Source: Echinococcus granulosus
Lineage: Eukaryota; Platyhelminthes; Cestoda; Cyclophyllidea; Taeniidae
Reading direction: 5' to 3'
DNA: 64,000 nucleotides
NCBI RefSeq assembly: GCF_000524195.1
Contig: NW_020170383.1
Span: 654,884 to 718,883, forward strand
Part shown: positions 1 to 13,150 of the stretch, in pieces
Position numbering within the stretch: position 1 is the stretch's first letter
Layout: each line of letters opens with the position of its first letter
The notes under the pieces: model-generated
What the model was told of the DNA's origin: nothing
What the model saw: the letters and a program-made list of their open reading frames with translations, nothing else
Databases searched by the model: none
Position numbers and translations under genes: made by a program

Positions 1-1071
1 CTTCTTATCTTAGTGTTTCTCTGCCACCCTATTTTCCTTCTGCCAACCTGCTTATCCATCAATCTCTCTCTTTGCTTTCTTATCTATCGGGATTCCTTTC
101 AGCATTAAAATAATCGGAGGGGACATCACTTTGCCACCTAATATAACCTCTCACGTAATAGTCAAAAACATTTTTATAATTTTTTTTTGCTAAAAAACGA
201 AAGTTCAGCGTGGCTCCATGTATTAATGTCCCTCATGGAGAACATGGACTATGGTGACTGCAAAAAGTAGACGTAATTTTTAGCCATTCTGTTAGGAATC
301 CTTACAAAACACTGCTCTGTGGACCTTCTTCCCTATTCGTGTCGTCAAAATTTGACCTGTTTCAAAAGTTGGAACTTAAGATCTGCCGGCAATACCCGAT
401 ATTCAGGTACACATTCGAAGAACAGCGTGTTGGGGAAAATTATCCCGCGTAACGAGGCTTTTGAGCAGCTTAAAGCCAAATCACTAATCTTTTTTGATGT
501 AGTCTGGTAGACAGTAATTTTTATAAGACTTCTTTGGTTGAAGTGTTTGACTACGTTATTGCACATGGTTTGATATTTGCACTTCCTCCAATAAATTAAG
601 AATAACTTTAATGCTTACAATATCATCTTCCCTGATATAATTTCACAAAATGCGACTTTGAAGTAGACTACTTCACTCCATCAAACAACACAAATTACAG
701 TTGCCTTTTTTGTTTTTGAAATGTTAGTTCGGTCATGCCTTCAATATTTAGCAGCATCCTGGTCACTACACTGAGTTAGAGTTAATTTTTAATACCTTTA
801 CTTTACTTTGTGCGTATCTCTAATTCAATATAACAGTATAATAAGACTTTAAGCCCACGCATATCTGATTTTGTTTCTTTTCTTTTAGGTGTTTCTTTAA
901 TCACTTTGCAAATTACAAGGCCCTTTGTTACCCTCTAAAAATTAGTTTATGATGAAATACAAAATGTGTAATGTTTGTTTGCTAGCGGTGGTTTAAGGTG
1001 GATTGTTAAGTTGTTCGAATGAATTGCAGTACAATTTACTAGTCGCGAAGCGTTCGTCAGACGAATATAAA
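1..1071. other. AT-rich upstream region, no gene seen
   Basis: No reading frame here has splice sites or family similarity that I can support. The longest open stretch, 319-510, is overlapped by an equally long antisense frame and looks accidental. The region should contain the promoter and 5' untranslated sequence of the EFHC1-type gene that starts at 1072, but I see no clear promoter motif. Confidence 0.5.
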
Positions 1072-4000
1072 ATGGAGAAGCTGCCTTGTTTACCAGGCTA
1101 TAACCTTATGAATCTAACAGTTTGTTTGTTTTTTTTTGGTTAATTTGTTAAGAAAACACGCTTTCATAGGTCACAGACACTAAATTATAGAAGTGGCTAC
1201 CGCATTCCTGATCCTTATCCAAGTGTAGGAATTGGTGGTTATCCACTAAAAGTGAACCAACCAACAGAAAGTGATCTGGATGAACTAGTAAACTACCATC
1301 CACTTCTTACTAATAGCCGTAACAAAGTGGTCCCGTTGCCGGAATTCACCCCAGATTACGTAGCATTTGATAAGAAGGTCCTGCGTTTCTACGGTTACTT
1401 CAAGGAAAGTGTCACCGAATCTGCAGAGGAACACTATCGAGTCCGAAACGTTATGATTTATTACCATCTTGAAGACGATAGCATGCACATTTATGAGCCG
1501 ATTGAGTTTAATAGCGGACTACCACAAGGTAGCAAAAACTGTATTGGTCTAAAGCGCTTTGTGTTAAAACTTTGCATGATAACGCTGCTCAATGTCTAAA
1601 ATTCTTCTTATTTGAGCTTGATTTCCCTGAGTAGATTCTTGGACCCCTTGAGCAAGTGATACTTTTGTGTTAGGTCGGATAGTGAATCGACAAAGAATCC
1701 CGAAAAACGGTCTCGGTGATTACTACACGTGGAAGGATTTGAATCTTGGCATGAACATCACAATTTATGGTCGAGTGTATCGTATTGCGAACTGTGACAC
1801 ATTCACTCGAGTGAATTTTCGTGTGGACTTTGTTCATATATTTCATTAGTGAATCGATACATTTAATCCTTAAATGATACAAGCATCGTGCTTTCAATTT
1901 ATAGAAGTGATTTCATTTCACGCTCTAAATAATCTATTTGGCCTATGAATGTGTTTAGAACTTCTTTGAAAGTGAAGGCATTGAATTAAATGAATCAGAG
2001 TCTATACCCAAAGACCCATACCTTGAAAACCGAGCAATGTGCGAGAAGGTGCAATCGACCATTGCAAAATCAACCTTTGATACTCGCCGACAGCACTGCG
2101 AATTGGACCGGCAAGTTCTACGTTTCTTCGCTGTCTGGGATGGCACAAAAGAACTTTTAGGGGATCTTCGAAAGTTTTCTATTCTAGTTAGTTTAGATTC
2201 TTGTCTTTTGTTATAATTCATCGTATTTAATGCGCCTATCCTTTTCAGTATTACTTGAGTGATGACACGATGGAAGTGCGGGAACATCATACTAGGAACA
2301 ATGGTCGGGATCCCTGTTCTGTGTTAATTCGTCGACATCGTTTTTTCAAAAACCATGATAACATACCTGCAACATTTCCAATTGTTTGTCTGGAAATCTC
2401 ATGTAAGTGATCCACTTCTTATTATGTAAAATTCCGGTTAGCAATAAAAAGGGCAACCTTTATTATTATGCTTTAGCCAATGAGATTAAAGAATGCTATA
2501 GCCCCAAGGACTTACGTATAGGCGAATCTATCGTCATCTATGGCCGTCCTTTCCTTCTTTACGATTGTGACAGTTTTACGAAAGCTTGGTACTATCAGAA
2601 CTTTGGTCTAACAGATTTTAAACCCATTTCTGTCGGACAAAAGGATCCTGGTATTAGAGAACCCGTAAGTTATGGCTGAGAGGTTGGGGTCGTTTGATTA
2701 TGCCTTTCTTGCTTTCGGTTTTTTTATTTTAGGAACAGCCATACTGTAACGAATCAGAATTTTTAGGGCATAACCCACATTCTATCAGCGATTCACATTG
2801 TACCCGGACGAAGTTTAATTTGGGAAAGCAGGCAGACCATTCTACAAAGGCGCTGCGATATGGAGCCAAACTCGTGAGAATCCTTGTTGATTAAAATTAT
2901 TTTTTCCTCTGTCGCATTGTTTAAAGATATTTGAATAAGTGTTCTCTATTTCCTTTACTGTACTTTAGGAAACGCCTATTTGTGGTGTGATTCCCCTTTG
3001 TCCTAGCTGTTTTTTGGTTGTAGTTATCAAGGCACAAATAAAGTTGCATAAGCTAATTTAGCATTCATGCCAGTTTTATGGGTAAAGCCTTGATTTTTGT
3101 AAAACGAGATATTTCACTTTGAAGCCTAACTGTGATCTCCTAAAAGGGTATCAGCAGTTGTAGGCATATTTTAAGATCCACATATTTCCTATTTGACTTT
3201 AGGCAAGTGGCTACCCAAACGATAGTCAGCGCAAATTCATTATCAGCTATCGTCTGGTTGATGACACGATTCACATATGGGAAATTCCGGTACGAAATTC
3301 CGGTTTTCCTGGTGGCACGTTTCTCAAACCAACGAGGTGCTGTTCGTCTGCCGCTTTGTTTACATCAAGCATTATTTTCAAATAATTGTTTTGCTGACTT
3401 TGTCTCTGGAGCCCATACAAATAATTAAAGCAGTCGATTAGGATGGTGTTTGAGTTGCATCAAAATTAGTAAATTCCCGTGGATTTCGAGCTTTTAGTCA
3501 CCGATAGTCCATAATTTTTAAAATATTTTAAGGATTTCTTTAATTTTTTTTGTTTTAGCCATACAGTATTTGACAGTTTCACCGTATCAGTCATTAATCA
3601 TTAGCCTTTGTGATTCTTTATACTTTGCTTTTATTTTACGAAATTAATATGTAAAACGTTGTCAATTCTCATTTAAAAATGCTGTAAAAAGCACTTTTTC
3701 CGATGTTTGATTCTGTAGTGAAAACAACGTAGGCTATTGTTGGGCAGAGTAGGAGTATTCTTTAGTCGCGTAAGTGACACATGGGTTTTTAAGCTAACTA
3801 TTGTTTGAATTTTATGGAAGAATTGTCAAGCCCGGAAGTACCGTGGAGAAGCCAGATTATTATGGGCCAAAAGATTTTTTCATTGGCTCCATCATCGACG
3901 CGTTTGGTACTCGTTTCCTAATAACCGATGCGGACGAGTACGTGGTTAAGTTCATGGAAGCCCACCAGGATCAGTTTCCGGAGAGTTTGATCGGGAACCT

Positions 4001-6956
4001 CTCGTCGAAGGTGGTATCTGATATCATCATGAAGAGTACTGTTGAATCCAGGTCCTGCAAGAAGGGCAGTGCAGCGAATCTCCAGCGAAAGTATGATGAT
4101 TTTTCACTTTTCCCGAACCTACGAAACACCACTCCACTGCATAATTTGAATATGTAAATTCGTAAACTAGGCACTCGGTTTATTAACGGAGCCAAAATCA
4201 CGGGCTTATTTTATCCCAGTCATGTTGTGCCATCACTGATGTACAAACGCGCAAATCGTCTTACTTTTTTGATGTTACCATATTGTTTAAGTGCCCAATC
4301 TTTTATAGCTTCCCCTAAAGGTCATGACTTCCAAATTCAAGCGTTGCATTGGATACTTACTTGTGCCAATGGTATGGAGTGATGTACTCGTTTTCTGTTT
4401 CCCTGACTCCTTGTGTATTTTATGGTGCGAGAATGCCACCTACCTTCGGATTCTCGACTTATCACCGATACAGCAGCGTGTGTCTCAAATAAGATATCAA
4501 TAAAAATTCACTATCTTGGATTAAACTCTTCATTTCTAAAACGATTAAATCGCGATTGTCCCAATCGTTACACCACGCACGTTACAGTAGTTGGACATTG
4601 CACGCCAAAGCAAACTTTGATCTGTCAGAAAATGCGTTTTTTTTTTCACTTAGGTTCATTAGAAAGTCATTTACATAACTTACTACATTTGTCTGGATGT
4701 TGCATGGCTTTTTTGATAATGCCTTGCTCCGACTTCCAACCTTGGGTACATGCATCCACCTAGGAAGGAAGTTGTCATTTTGAAGGCATTTTAATTTCAT
4801 ATTGGCGCAGAAGTAGCTGAGCGATTTCTTTACAGATGTGTATACTTCACCTCATCCTCAAACAGTTATATGGTCTTTTAAATGATCCCAATCACTACTT
4901 TTTATTTGTCCTTAAACAATTTCTCCAGTGTCAAAATGCTTTATGCAGCCTTATTAATTCCCTGTTGTTCCCATTGCGAATTAGTTGCTTCTCAAAATTA
5001 AGCTTTACTCAAGAGATCGTGCAATTCGGTGCCTAATCGTACAATGCGTAGCTAACTTTTGCACGGTGTTCCGCCATCAATATTGCAGTCTATTTTTTCT
5101 CGAGCGTCCTCCCGTTCGCCTCTCCGTCATACAATTGTACCCCCCTCAGTGCCTATAGGAAACTTGTTTAGGTGTTCCAGTCCTCCGCTACTACCGCCAC
5201 CATCAATATACAATTTTTCTTTTCTGATATGGGTTGGGTCGATTCAACAATTTTATTTTAAATTTACGCTAGATTCTTGTTTGCCGTTTATGTCGAGTGT
5301 ATTTACAAGTTTTCTTACCATTTTGTTTCACTTCACGAGTGGTTCTAATACAATGGCAGTTTGTATTATTTCATGTTTAGCTACATAAGTTAAATGAGCT
5401 CATTTTTTTTTCTTAAACAACAGCCCAGGTGACATTGACAAGCTGGTTGGTGAATTGGCCGTTCAGTTCAGAAAACTGGCCCTCAGCGCCGAAACACGAA
5501 TGGACGCGTTCTTCCTGAAATACAATAAGGACAGACTGTGCTTTGTGGATGTTGAGACCCTGAAAGACATTTGCAAAAAATTGCAGCTCCCAGGAGATGA
5601 GGACGTTCTCAACCACGTAAGACATACCATTCTCAATCTTGCACGTTTCTAAGTTAAAATGTCGCCGTGATTATTCATGAAATATTGGTCACTCACCTAT
5701 TAATTATTCGAGGATCTGACAACAATTGCACTCACTCGTACGCATAGTCTTCATAAGAATGGGTGTCTAGTTTCAGAAACTGTCATTGTTGGTCTTCTTA
5801 GCAGCTCGAGTTGTCGATAAAGTTTTAGCTAGCTTAATTTAGTATGGAAGAGCATATATTCATAACGTAAAGAAGGGCTGGGGGGCCATTAAGCACGACC
5901 TGGGGGTCATGCCCTCAAGTGGAAGTACAGCCTTCAGGGACCCACTTACCTACGGTGTGTAACATACAAACAAAGTGCCAATTCACTACAGCCTTAGCTA
6001 CTATTCTTTAACGTCAATGCAGCTTTGTTTGGTGCTAATGCTGACCAGACCTCGTAGCTTCTTGCACCATACTCAGACGGCGTAAATCGCTTCAGTACGT
6101 GGAATGGTTGTGCATGATATACCTTTTTGCACAAACGCACTCGTCCAGGCAGAACACTACCCTCATTAGCTTACTTCAGTACTAACATAGATCCTTCCCC
6201 TCCCACTCACTTGTCTACAGCCATTAAACGAGCAGGGCCTTATCCATGCTGCATCCCGGGTTGAGTAGGTAAAAACAGTGAATTTCAGAGGTGCTTCTGA
6301 TGTTCTTTATTAAACATCAAAACCAGAATGCTTCCTCCATGATCATCCCCATTTTTGGTTAAGATTTTCTTAAAATGTGGTAAGACCAATTGATGCTTCT
6401 TTCATTCAACAATAATCCAATTTCCACCCATTATTACTAACGTTACTATACAGGAATGTATGCATCCCTTTACTACTTTCGTTTCGCATTGTCATGTGCA
6501 TTATATATTTAACTTGATGCAAATGATTCACACATATCGGTCCTGGGTAGGAATGTTTGGATTTACAAATGACGAAAGTATTTGTTTCATTACAGTCTCA
6601 CGGGATAGACACTTAAAGATCCATCTCCTGACTAGGTGAGGTCAAGTCTGAAACCATAACCTCCCCAATCGATTATTCTTCCACTGAAATTGTAAGAATG
6701 ACCTTGACTATCAGTCACTAAGGCCACTTGGTTAGAGGTACTAATACAATATTGCTTAACTCGTTCCGTAGCACTTGACCGTCTCTGTATGACGATGCCT
6801 CTAAGGCTTCTCGATGTTGGCTATCTTCTACAGTTTTTGGACAAATATGGTACCAACGGCCGAATGACAATAGACGAGTTTCGAGCCTTCTTCCTCGACA
6901 AACCAAAGCCGGAGTGCTCGATGGTTACTTGTGCGAACTCAAAGCCCTGCATTTGA
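1072..6956 (+). CDS. EFHC1: EFHC1-type DM10/EF-hand ciliary protein, complete, 11 exons
   Basis: Axonemal microtubule protein of the EFHC1/EFHC2 (Rib72-like) family, whose members sit inside doublet microtubules of motile cilia. Exons: 1072-1127, 1191-1528, 1674-1810, 1959-2186, 2249-2402, 2477-2664, 2733-2873, 3203-3336, 3821-4051, 5424-5616, 6834-6956. All phases agree and give 640 aa, the length I recall for human EFHC1. Three DM10 domains start near residues 78 (FDKKVLRFYGYF), 227 (DRQVLRFF) and 408, each with the conserved YYxxDD-type strand and a following WKD/PKD motif. A degenerate EF-hand (DKYGTNGRMTIDEF) lies in the last exon. The start at 1072 is chosen because MEKLPCLPGYN matches the family's LPxLPG beginning. 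The first junction (63-nt intron) is the least certain; the later ones are strong. The last two introns exceed 1.2 kb. In flatworms a role in flame-cell or sperm cilia is inferred. Confidence 0.93.
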
Positions 6957-8452
6957 GATGAACGCGAGGGCCAGCCGATGGAATCTCAAGAAGTCGCTTG
7001 ATTATCAATTGTCGTAAAGTGTTTCCGGCTGAGCCCGTTCCCCTTCCTCCTAAAGCAAAGAAAAAGTAACAAATTCTCGCCTAACTATTTTTTTCCTCTA
7101 TGCCAATTTCAATCTTTGGTTTGCGTTTAGACGGTAAGACTCGTTTTTTAAGTCACTAACTGTTTCACGTCTGTTGTAATGACTAGCTAAAGTCTGGGCG
7201 AAAAATTACGCAGATCCTATTTATCATTTAATCTCAGAATTTGGGATGTCTCAATTACCGTTATTTTCTAAATCACCTACGTATTTAATCAATCCGTGGA
7301 CTGCTCGTCGTTCGTGTCCTCACTTTCGAAGTGGCATTTCCACACAATCGCAAGAGTGATAAAACCCCTCCTCCACACATTCACAGCTCGCGATTTTATT
7401 TTTCAAATCGTGTGACTAAAAATATATTTGTGTCACTTTCAATCGTGCATCCTACCACCTAAAGGTGCACCTTTCATCCAAACAGTAAGCTTAAGACTTT
7501 GCTAGCGTAATAAATCGCCGGACAAATTAGGCCCTTTCTGTTGGGAAAGTGTAGCACGAAGCAGTCTGACTGATCTTCATGTATCGGTGTCTCTGGAAGG
7601 TTTCGGTCTTTTCGCATCGCATTCTGCACTTACGAACAGTTTTCAGCGGACCAAGCATGTTCTTGGGATGACCCCATCCCTAATACGGATGTCAGACGCG
7701 TGACATGGGCTGACACCCCCCGATGATAACGGCTCACCAAGCATCTCATCAACATTTGCTTTTCAAGATTTAAACTTCCCCAGATATGCTCTCTTTCGCC
7801 TTGGTACAATTCAGCTGACCATGTACCATGACCAGATTCACAAGTGCAAATATGAAAACCAGGAGTTGACGGCTGGCTACACTGAGATGAAGCGAGATAA
7901 TGTCAGCAATAAATTCATCGCGCTGAAATTTTACCATGACGGAAAACTGGTGGTCTAAATTAACTTCAAAATTCCCAGGTTACGAACCTGTCAATCAAAA
8001 TTTACCGCATTTGATTCATCTTTTGAAGTGGAAAATCCACTGTCCACACAAAACCCGAACTCTAAGTTGAGTACACGGTAAAAAGCTCGGAGTTGTAAAC
8101 ACATCTAAATGCGAGTAAAATGTGATTAATTAGCTCTTTGAAGATACAACGAGTGCGAGGGTTAACAAGAGATCTGATGGCTAAGAGACCGATAAGGAAT
8201 TCTCATGATTAGACTGTGGTTGAAGTTGCGACTTCACAGCAGGTAGGTCAAGTAGCGTGTGAAAGCAATGAGAGGGACCGATGACTTGGTGATCAAGGGG
8301 AGGATGTGTGCAAGTGAATAAAAACTAGCGTCAAGGTTACGCGCGCGTACCCACTCACATGTACGATATCACAGGGTATGAGGGAAAAACTTTATACAGA
8401 CTGGACGAACGAGAAGTAGGGGATGGGTAGGCCAGTGGTTAGGGGAAAGCGT
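6957..8452. other. Convergent intergenic region between EFHC1 and CSRNP
   Basis: Contains the 3' ends of two converging genes. An AATAAA at 7509-7514 could serve the plus-strand gene but lies about 550 bp beyond its stop. The only coding-like element is a 45-codon frame at 7821-7958, listed separately. No repeat or RNA gene was recognised. Confidence 0.4.
7821..7958 (+). CDS. Possible small ORF or terminal exon, 45 aa, unrecognised
   Basis: An ATG-to-TAA frame of 45 codons. It is hydrophilic, rich in K, Y, E and N, and contains the stretch YENQELTAGYTEMKRD. The composition looks more like real protein than the surrounding noncoding DNA. The frame stays open upstream to about 7769, just after an AAG (ttttcaag), so it could instead be the last exon of a plus-strand transcript, or a remnant. 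No family recognised and no partner exon found. Confidence 0.2.
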   Translation: MYHDQIHKCKYENQELTAGYTEMKRDNVSNKFIALKFYHDGKLVV

Positions 8453-11400
8453 TTAAGCAATTACCACCTCACAGACCGAAGGTGGACGACGGGAAGAGAT
8501 GGATGATGCATTAGTCCCCTCCTCCCTCCCCACTTCGGGACCCGTACCAGTTATCTCGTGGGGGCCTCGGAACAGAGAAGCTATCGGATCCAATCGACAA
8601 AACGACGGTGACGAAGTAGTCTCTTTCAATGAGTTCGCATCGCTCATCCCGCTGGTCAATGGTTCAACAAGTGGGGGCCGGAGCGCAGCACGGCCCAATT
8701 CGCTGGTGCTACACTGATCTGGAAGAACAACACTGTCACAGTCATCACCATCATCCTCTTCATCATCATCCTCTTCGTCGTCGTCTTCGTTATCCTCTCC
8801 GACATCGTCACAAGAAACAGTATTCAGAAGAACCGTGTTTAATTGCTCAGCAATCTGACTCTGAAAGTAAAATGAGGCAGCTACTGTTTACATTTCAATC
8901 AAATAGTAATAAATGAAATCCATTGTTATCGTCATAATAAAGTAAGTCAGTCGACTGCAATAAAAGAAGTTTCGCAAGGCATCATTTACACGTTCAGACT
9001 CAAATTAAAGAGGAGTAATTCAGCTCTTCAAAGTGTAAACCATAAACGTATCTTATCGCGAAATGTACTCTGAGAAGTGGACCAAAAGTAACAGTGAGAC
9101 CACTGATATTTCAAACCTGTTCTTTTCGCAGCGGTGCAGTAGCGTCAAACCATTTTGGCATTAAGGAAACTAACCATAATGAGAGTTATAAGCACGAAAC
9201 ATATCTGAATTGAAGAGCACCCACCATTCGAGGGCTTGACTGAATGAAGCTACCCTCGCCACAAACAGCTTCCACGTTCCCTGTATCGTGAGGAAAGGAG
9301 GCGGAGTTGACAGTAAGATTGTCCGAGAGCATCCTCTGGCTTGACTCAACTGTTCCCTCCCCTTCCCCCTCCTCTTCCTCTTCCTCAGTCTCGAAGCCGT
9401 TCTGCAGCCTCTGCTGACACTGCAGTTCCTGCACTAGAAGGTGCACATACCGGTCATTCTGACAATCTTGACATCCGCCGTTGGAAGCCGTTGCATTGAG
9501 TGCCTCCTCTACACTTCTAGAAGTACCCAATTTTAGGACATGGGATGACGACGGTAAAACTTGACATTCTCCAACATCCTAAAGTAAAAAAGTGTTTCCG
9601 TCATTAATGAGGCAGAACTGTTCTCCCCTGAATCAATAGGCAATCTGGACTTAAAAGGGTCATCTGTGCAAGCATAACTTAAATGTGTACAATGCACCCA
9701 TAGATATTGCCATATAGCAGCTGAACATCATGGAATGACTGTTCAGCACCTTGAAAAAAATACCATATGGTTCTCAATTTTGACCACTCACCACCCGCAT
9801 TTTGGCGCCAAATTATCAACAGGTCGGTAGTGTTATATCGAGAATTACCAAGTGCTCGCCAATTTTTTAGAAATCGTTTGCATTTAATGTGTATTACAAA
9901 GACTGTTAAAGAAGGTTAATTGTTCGACAAAAAATATCTACAAAATCTACACTTTTCAGTCAAACAGTCTCCTGAACTTTAAATACAATTAAGAATACAG
10001 TAAAATTACAGCTTAAAAATCTGCAACATCTCTCGGAAAAAACGACGACTCGTTACTGGTGCAGGTAACTTTTGATTACGGAATCACTCAAGTATATCAG
10101 ACAAAAAAAATAAAAAAAATCCGTACTACCGGTTACATAAGGTTCATATCGGACCAAGTGCTAGTAGTTTACTTCGAATCAGCCAATGAAGCTGCAGCTT
10201 ACCTCTCCAAAAAACTGTGCAGCACAAGCATCCCTCGATTTGGGAGGGACGGCGACCTCGAGGAGGCGAGACCGTTTAGTGGGAACAGAGGCATTGGTGG
10301 CGGTAGCAGCTTCCCGCTCCTCGGACTCTAAACGCATACGCGTGTGGAGGTAGTGGGTGCGCACACGCACGGGATTAAACTCGATGCGGCCCTCGGGGTT
10401 GGAACAGTGGCTGGGGCTGAGGCAGGCACAAGGGAATCTGGCTCGATCAACTTGGCACGGAATGCCGTTGAGAGCGCACTCGCAGGTCCGCGGGTCGCAC
10501 ATCCCAGTGGGACAGGTACAGCCACATTTGGAACGGCTCTTCCGGATGGCTTCACATTCGTGCTTCTCCGCAGGGTCAATCTTATGGAGGCCTGTATCAT
10601 GAAACACCAAGCCAGCAGTGTGCGCACACACAAAAATGCAAACCCTATTTCTCATGACATTGGCGAACGTTCACGTCATGCAAAGAGGATAGTGGGATTT
10701 TAAAATTCAAAACGAAAGCTGGGTGCTATGCATGAGATGAGAAACCAATTATACCAATTTAATAATAATGCACTCGCTTTTATCTGGATTTACTGATAAT
10801 AGTTTGATTACTATGCATCATGTTTGATAATAATAAAACCAACCTTATGGATGCAAGCAATATTTAAGGAAGGAAAAGGCAAGATACAAAATGAAATATA
10901 CACGAAAATTAAACGACGGAGCCGAACGACCTAACCAATCCTGCAAGCTCATGAGAACTAAGCGCGTAGGTCCGCTCAAATATCCAGGTAACCCATTAGT
11001 GGATTTTACACATCAGAAAGCGCTTTGATTCCAGATAAGACTTTATTGGCATGACTGTGTTTATTTTATGACAGTTAACTTGAGATATCCGATCAATAGG
11101 CAATAAGAACCTTCAAAAATGGCTAAGATCCAATTTCGTCATAATGCAAAAAAGAACAACCGGAATCCTAGGAGAAATAGGTATTCGAGATGCAAAAAAA
11201 CTGATTTGCACAAAGTACATCAAGCGCCCAAACGCAGGTTTTTTACGCACACAAATTCATATTCTTTAGGAAAAAATTATCACAGCAAGACAAAATTGTA
11301 AAAAATAGGAATATGTAATAAAAGCAAAGAGAAATAAAATGGATTTGTACAGATCAAGCTAGTTTCCGTGGTATTCCCACAGAGGAACACTACCTATCAC

Positions 11401-12312
11401 AAGAAATCAATAAGTAGTTCACGAGTGTGTAAATGTCGCCAATATTAAGAGGCACGAGAAACCATGGCATAGTTTCAGCAAAAAAAGAAACAATTAAGAA
11501 CTTATTCTCCGCATGTAGTTTTCTGAGCGACATGACGGATGTTCAAAGCGGAAAGATTTAGATAAAAATCATTTACCAGCCTTCCGCAATAGGACACGAC
11601 GCCGTTTAACGGAGAGAGGTTGCAAAAAATAATACTCTTCCAGACTATCTAAAAAGCTCAAATCATCGTCACTAGGGTTTTCGATGGATCCCACGGGTCG
11701 TTTCAAACACCTGCTATCAACGTTTCTTAAAATATTGCTGCATTGTCCAGCCTCATTTTTTCGCGTTAACAATCGCTGCTGGCATTTGACGCGAGATTCA
11801 AGCATCCGGAATTGTTGAAAGGATAGAAGAAGTTTACCCTCAAGACAGAACCGCAAAAGGGCCGAATAACGTTGATACTTTCGTCGACTTTGGTGTTCAA
11901 TAACAGAGACCTGTTCTTTGCTCCAGTGCTCACTCGCCATTCCTAAAGTAGATCCACCCTGACTAGGGACACAGGCAAATCCCTGTAAGCGATCAAAGTG
12001 GTAGAGGTCGACTAGACCGAAGGTGACATGCCTCCTTCTCCTTTTCAAATCCCCCAGTAAGGTATGATGCATTACAAGAAAATTAATCTCATCATCCTTC
12101 GCCGAACTGCGTGAAGATAAGGGAAGTGGGAAATCATCGGGAATACCACTCCGCAACGAAATTTCCAGTATTTTAGCGGTCTGAAAAGGAATACCAGCGC
12201 ATATTGGCCTTATCGATTCAATGTCATCGTCAGTCTTGCAAGAGTCATTTGCTGGTGAAACAGAAGATTCAGAGCTATTTGTGGCGATGTGTCCCGAATT
12301 CATGGAAGTCAT
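8453..12312 (-). CDS. CSRNP: Cysteine/serine-rich nuclear protein (CSRNP/AXUD1 family), complete, 4 exons
   Basis: Nuclear DNA-binding transcription activator family (CSRNP1-3, fly Axud1), linked to apoptosis and Wnt/JNK signalling in animals. Exons in transcript order: 12312-11577, 10591-10203, 9578-9201, 8860-8453; 636 aa, against roughly 540-590 for the human proteins. Residues 91-126 hold the family block RRRRHVTF followed by CVPSQGGSTLGMA. Residues 258-308 form the cysteine-rich domain, with CGCTC and CECALNGIPCQVDR, then GRIEFNPVRVRTHYLH. Acidic tracts follow: a run of six Glu in exon 3 and a longer Asp/Glu run in exon 4, typical of activation regions. A strong acceptor (tttttcag) just upstream of the first usable ATG implies a 5'-UTR intron, so the start is inferred. 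No other paralogue is visible in this window. Confidence 0.93.
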
Positions 12313-13150
12313 GGGAAAACTATGCTGAAAAACAAAATTGGAACTAGTAAAAAGGACTCTAGGTACGTTTAGAAACAAAAGGAAATGTGTACAATTTGCG
12401 AATACGCGGAAGCAAGTTTAACGCATGGTCGACTACTCACCCCCTGAATTAAAAATGCACAGAGGTTTCGATGGTTAAAAGAAAGTTGGTAAAAGTGGGA
12501 AAAAGTAACGAGCACCACATAGGGAAGATTCTGGTTTTATATTAAGTGATACAGCTAAGCCCAGTGAGCGAAAAAGTTGACAAAAGACCAAACTAACCAG
12601 GAATGATAATGCAAATAGTAGCGAGAGCGCCAAAACAGGGCAACTGTCCCACCCGCCTGCCAATAATATGAGTATACTAACAAGAACAATGGCATCATAC
12701 GGAGTTATAAAAAATACAAAAACCTATCATGATGTGCGAAATAAAAAATGCACTATTGTTACTTGCATGCTATGGATCCTATAATCACGAAAAGCCTTTT
12801 GTCAGGAGCAATATGAAATAAGCAACACTAATAATTAATGTACTAAAAGCATGCATATCTCCCAAAGAAAATCAGTGCGATTTTGTATATTATGCAAGTA
12901 GACCTTAAAAACCGCTAAAATAAGTTTTAAAAAACAACCAAAATCAGGGATGGGATAAATTTTTATTAAGATAAACATGTATAATGCTTTAATCTCGTAC
13001 TGAAACTCCTTTTGTAGCTTCGCTTTTGGGGAAAGCTCCACGCCTATCCAGAAAATCATGAAATTAACTAACGCTCTGATTGGTTTGATATTGGGCAAAA
13101 CTTCTATGCATGTGTGTGTGCTGAGTCTGTCGGTCTGTTCAGTTGGAGAC
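12313..13150. other. Divergent promoter region between CSRNP and ATP5MK
   Basis: The minus-strand CSRNP start and the plus-strand ATP synthase subunit K start face away from each other across about 840 bp, so this DNA should hold both promoters and the CSRNP 5'-UTR exon. A frame at 12475-12663 on the minus strand encodes a hydrophobic stretch, but it has no supporting splice site or homology. No defined regulatory motif seen. Confidence 0.45.

Noticed and set aside
319..566. Overlapping 63- and 73-codon frames on opposite strands
   Set aside because: Equal-length opposed frames with no motif, splice context or start signal; random in AT-rich DNA.
10344..10703. 119-codon plus-strand frame
   Set aside because: Antisense shadow of the GC-rich cysteine-domain exon of CSRNP.
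11119..11301. 60-codon basic frame (K, R and N-rich) on the plus strand
   Set aside because: Lies inside CSRNP intron 1 on the opposite strand, is composed mainly of A-rich codons and shows no homology.
12475..12663. Hydrophobic 62-codon minus-strand frame, possible small membrane protein
   Set aside because: Lies in the expected CSRNP 5' region with no homology; T-rich DNA readily gives Leu/Phe-rich frames.
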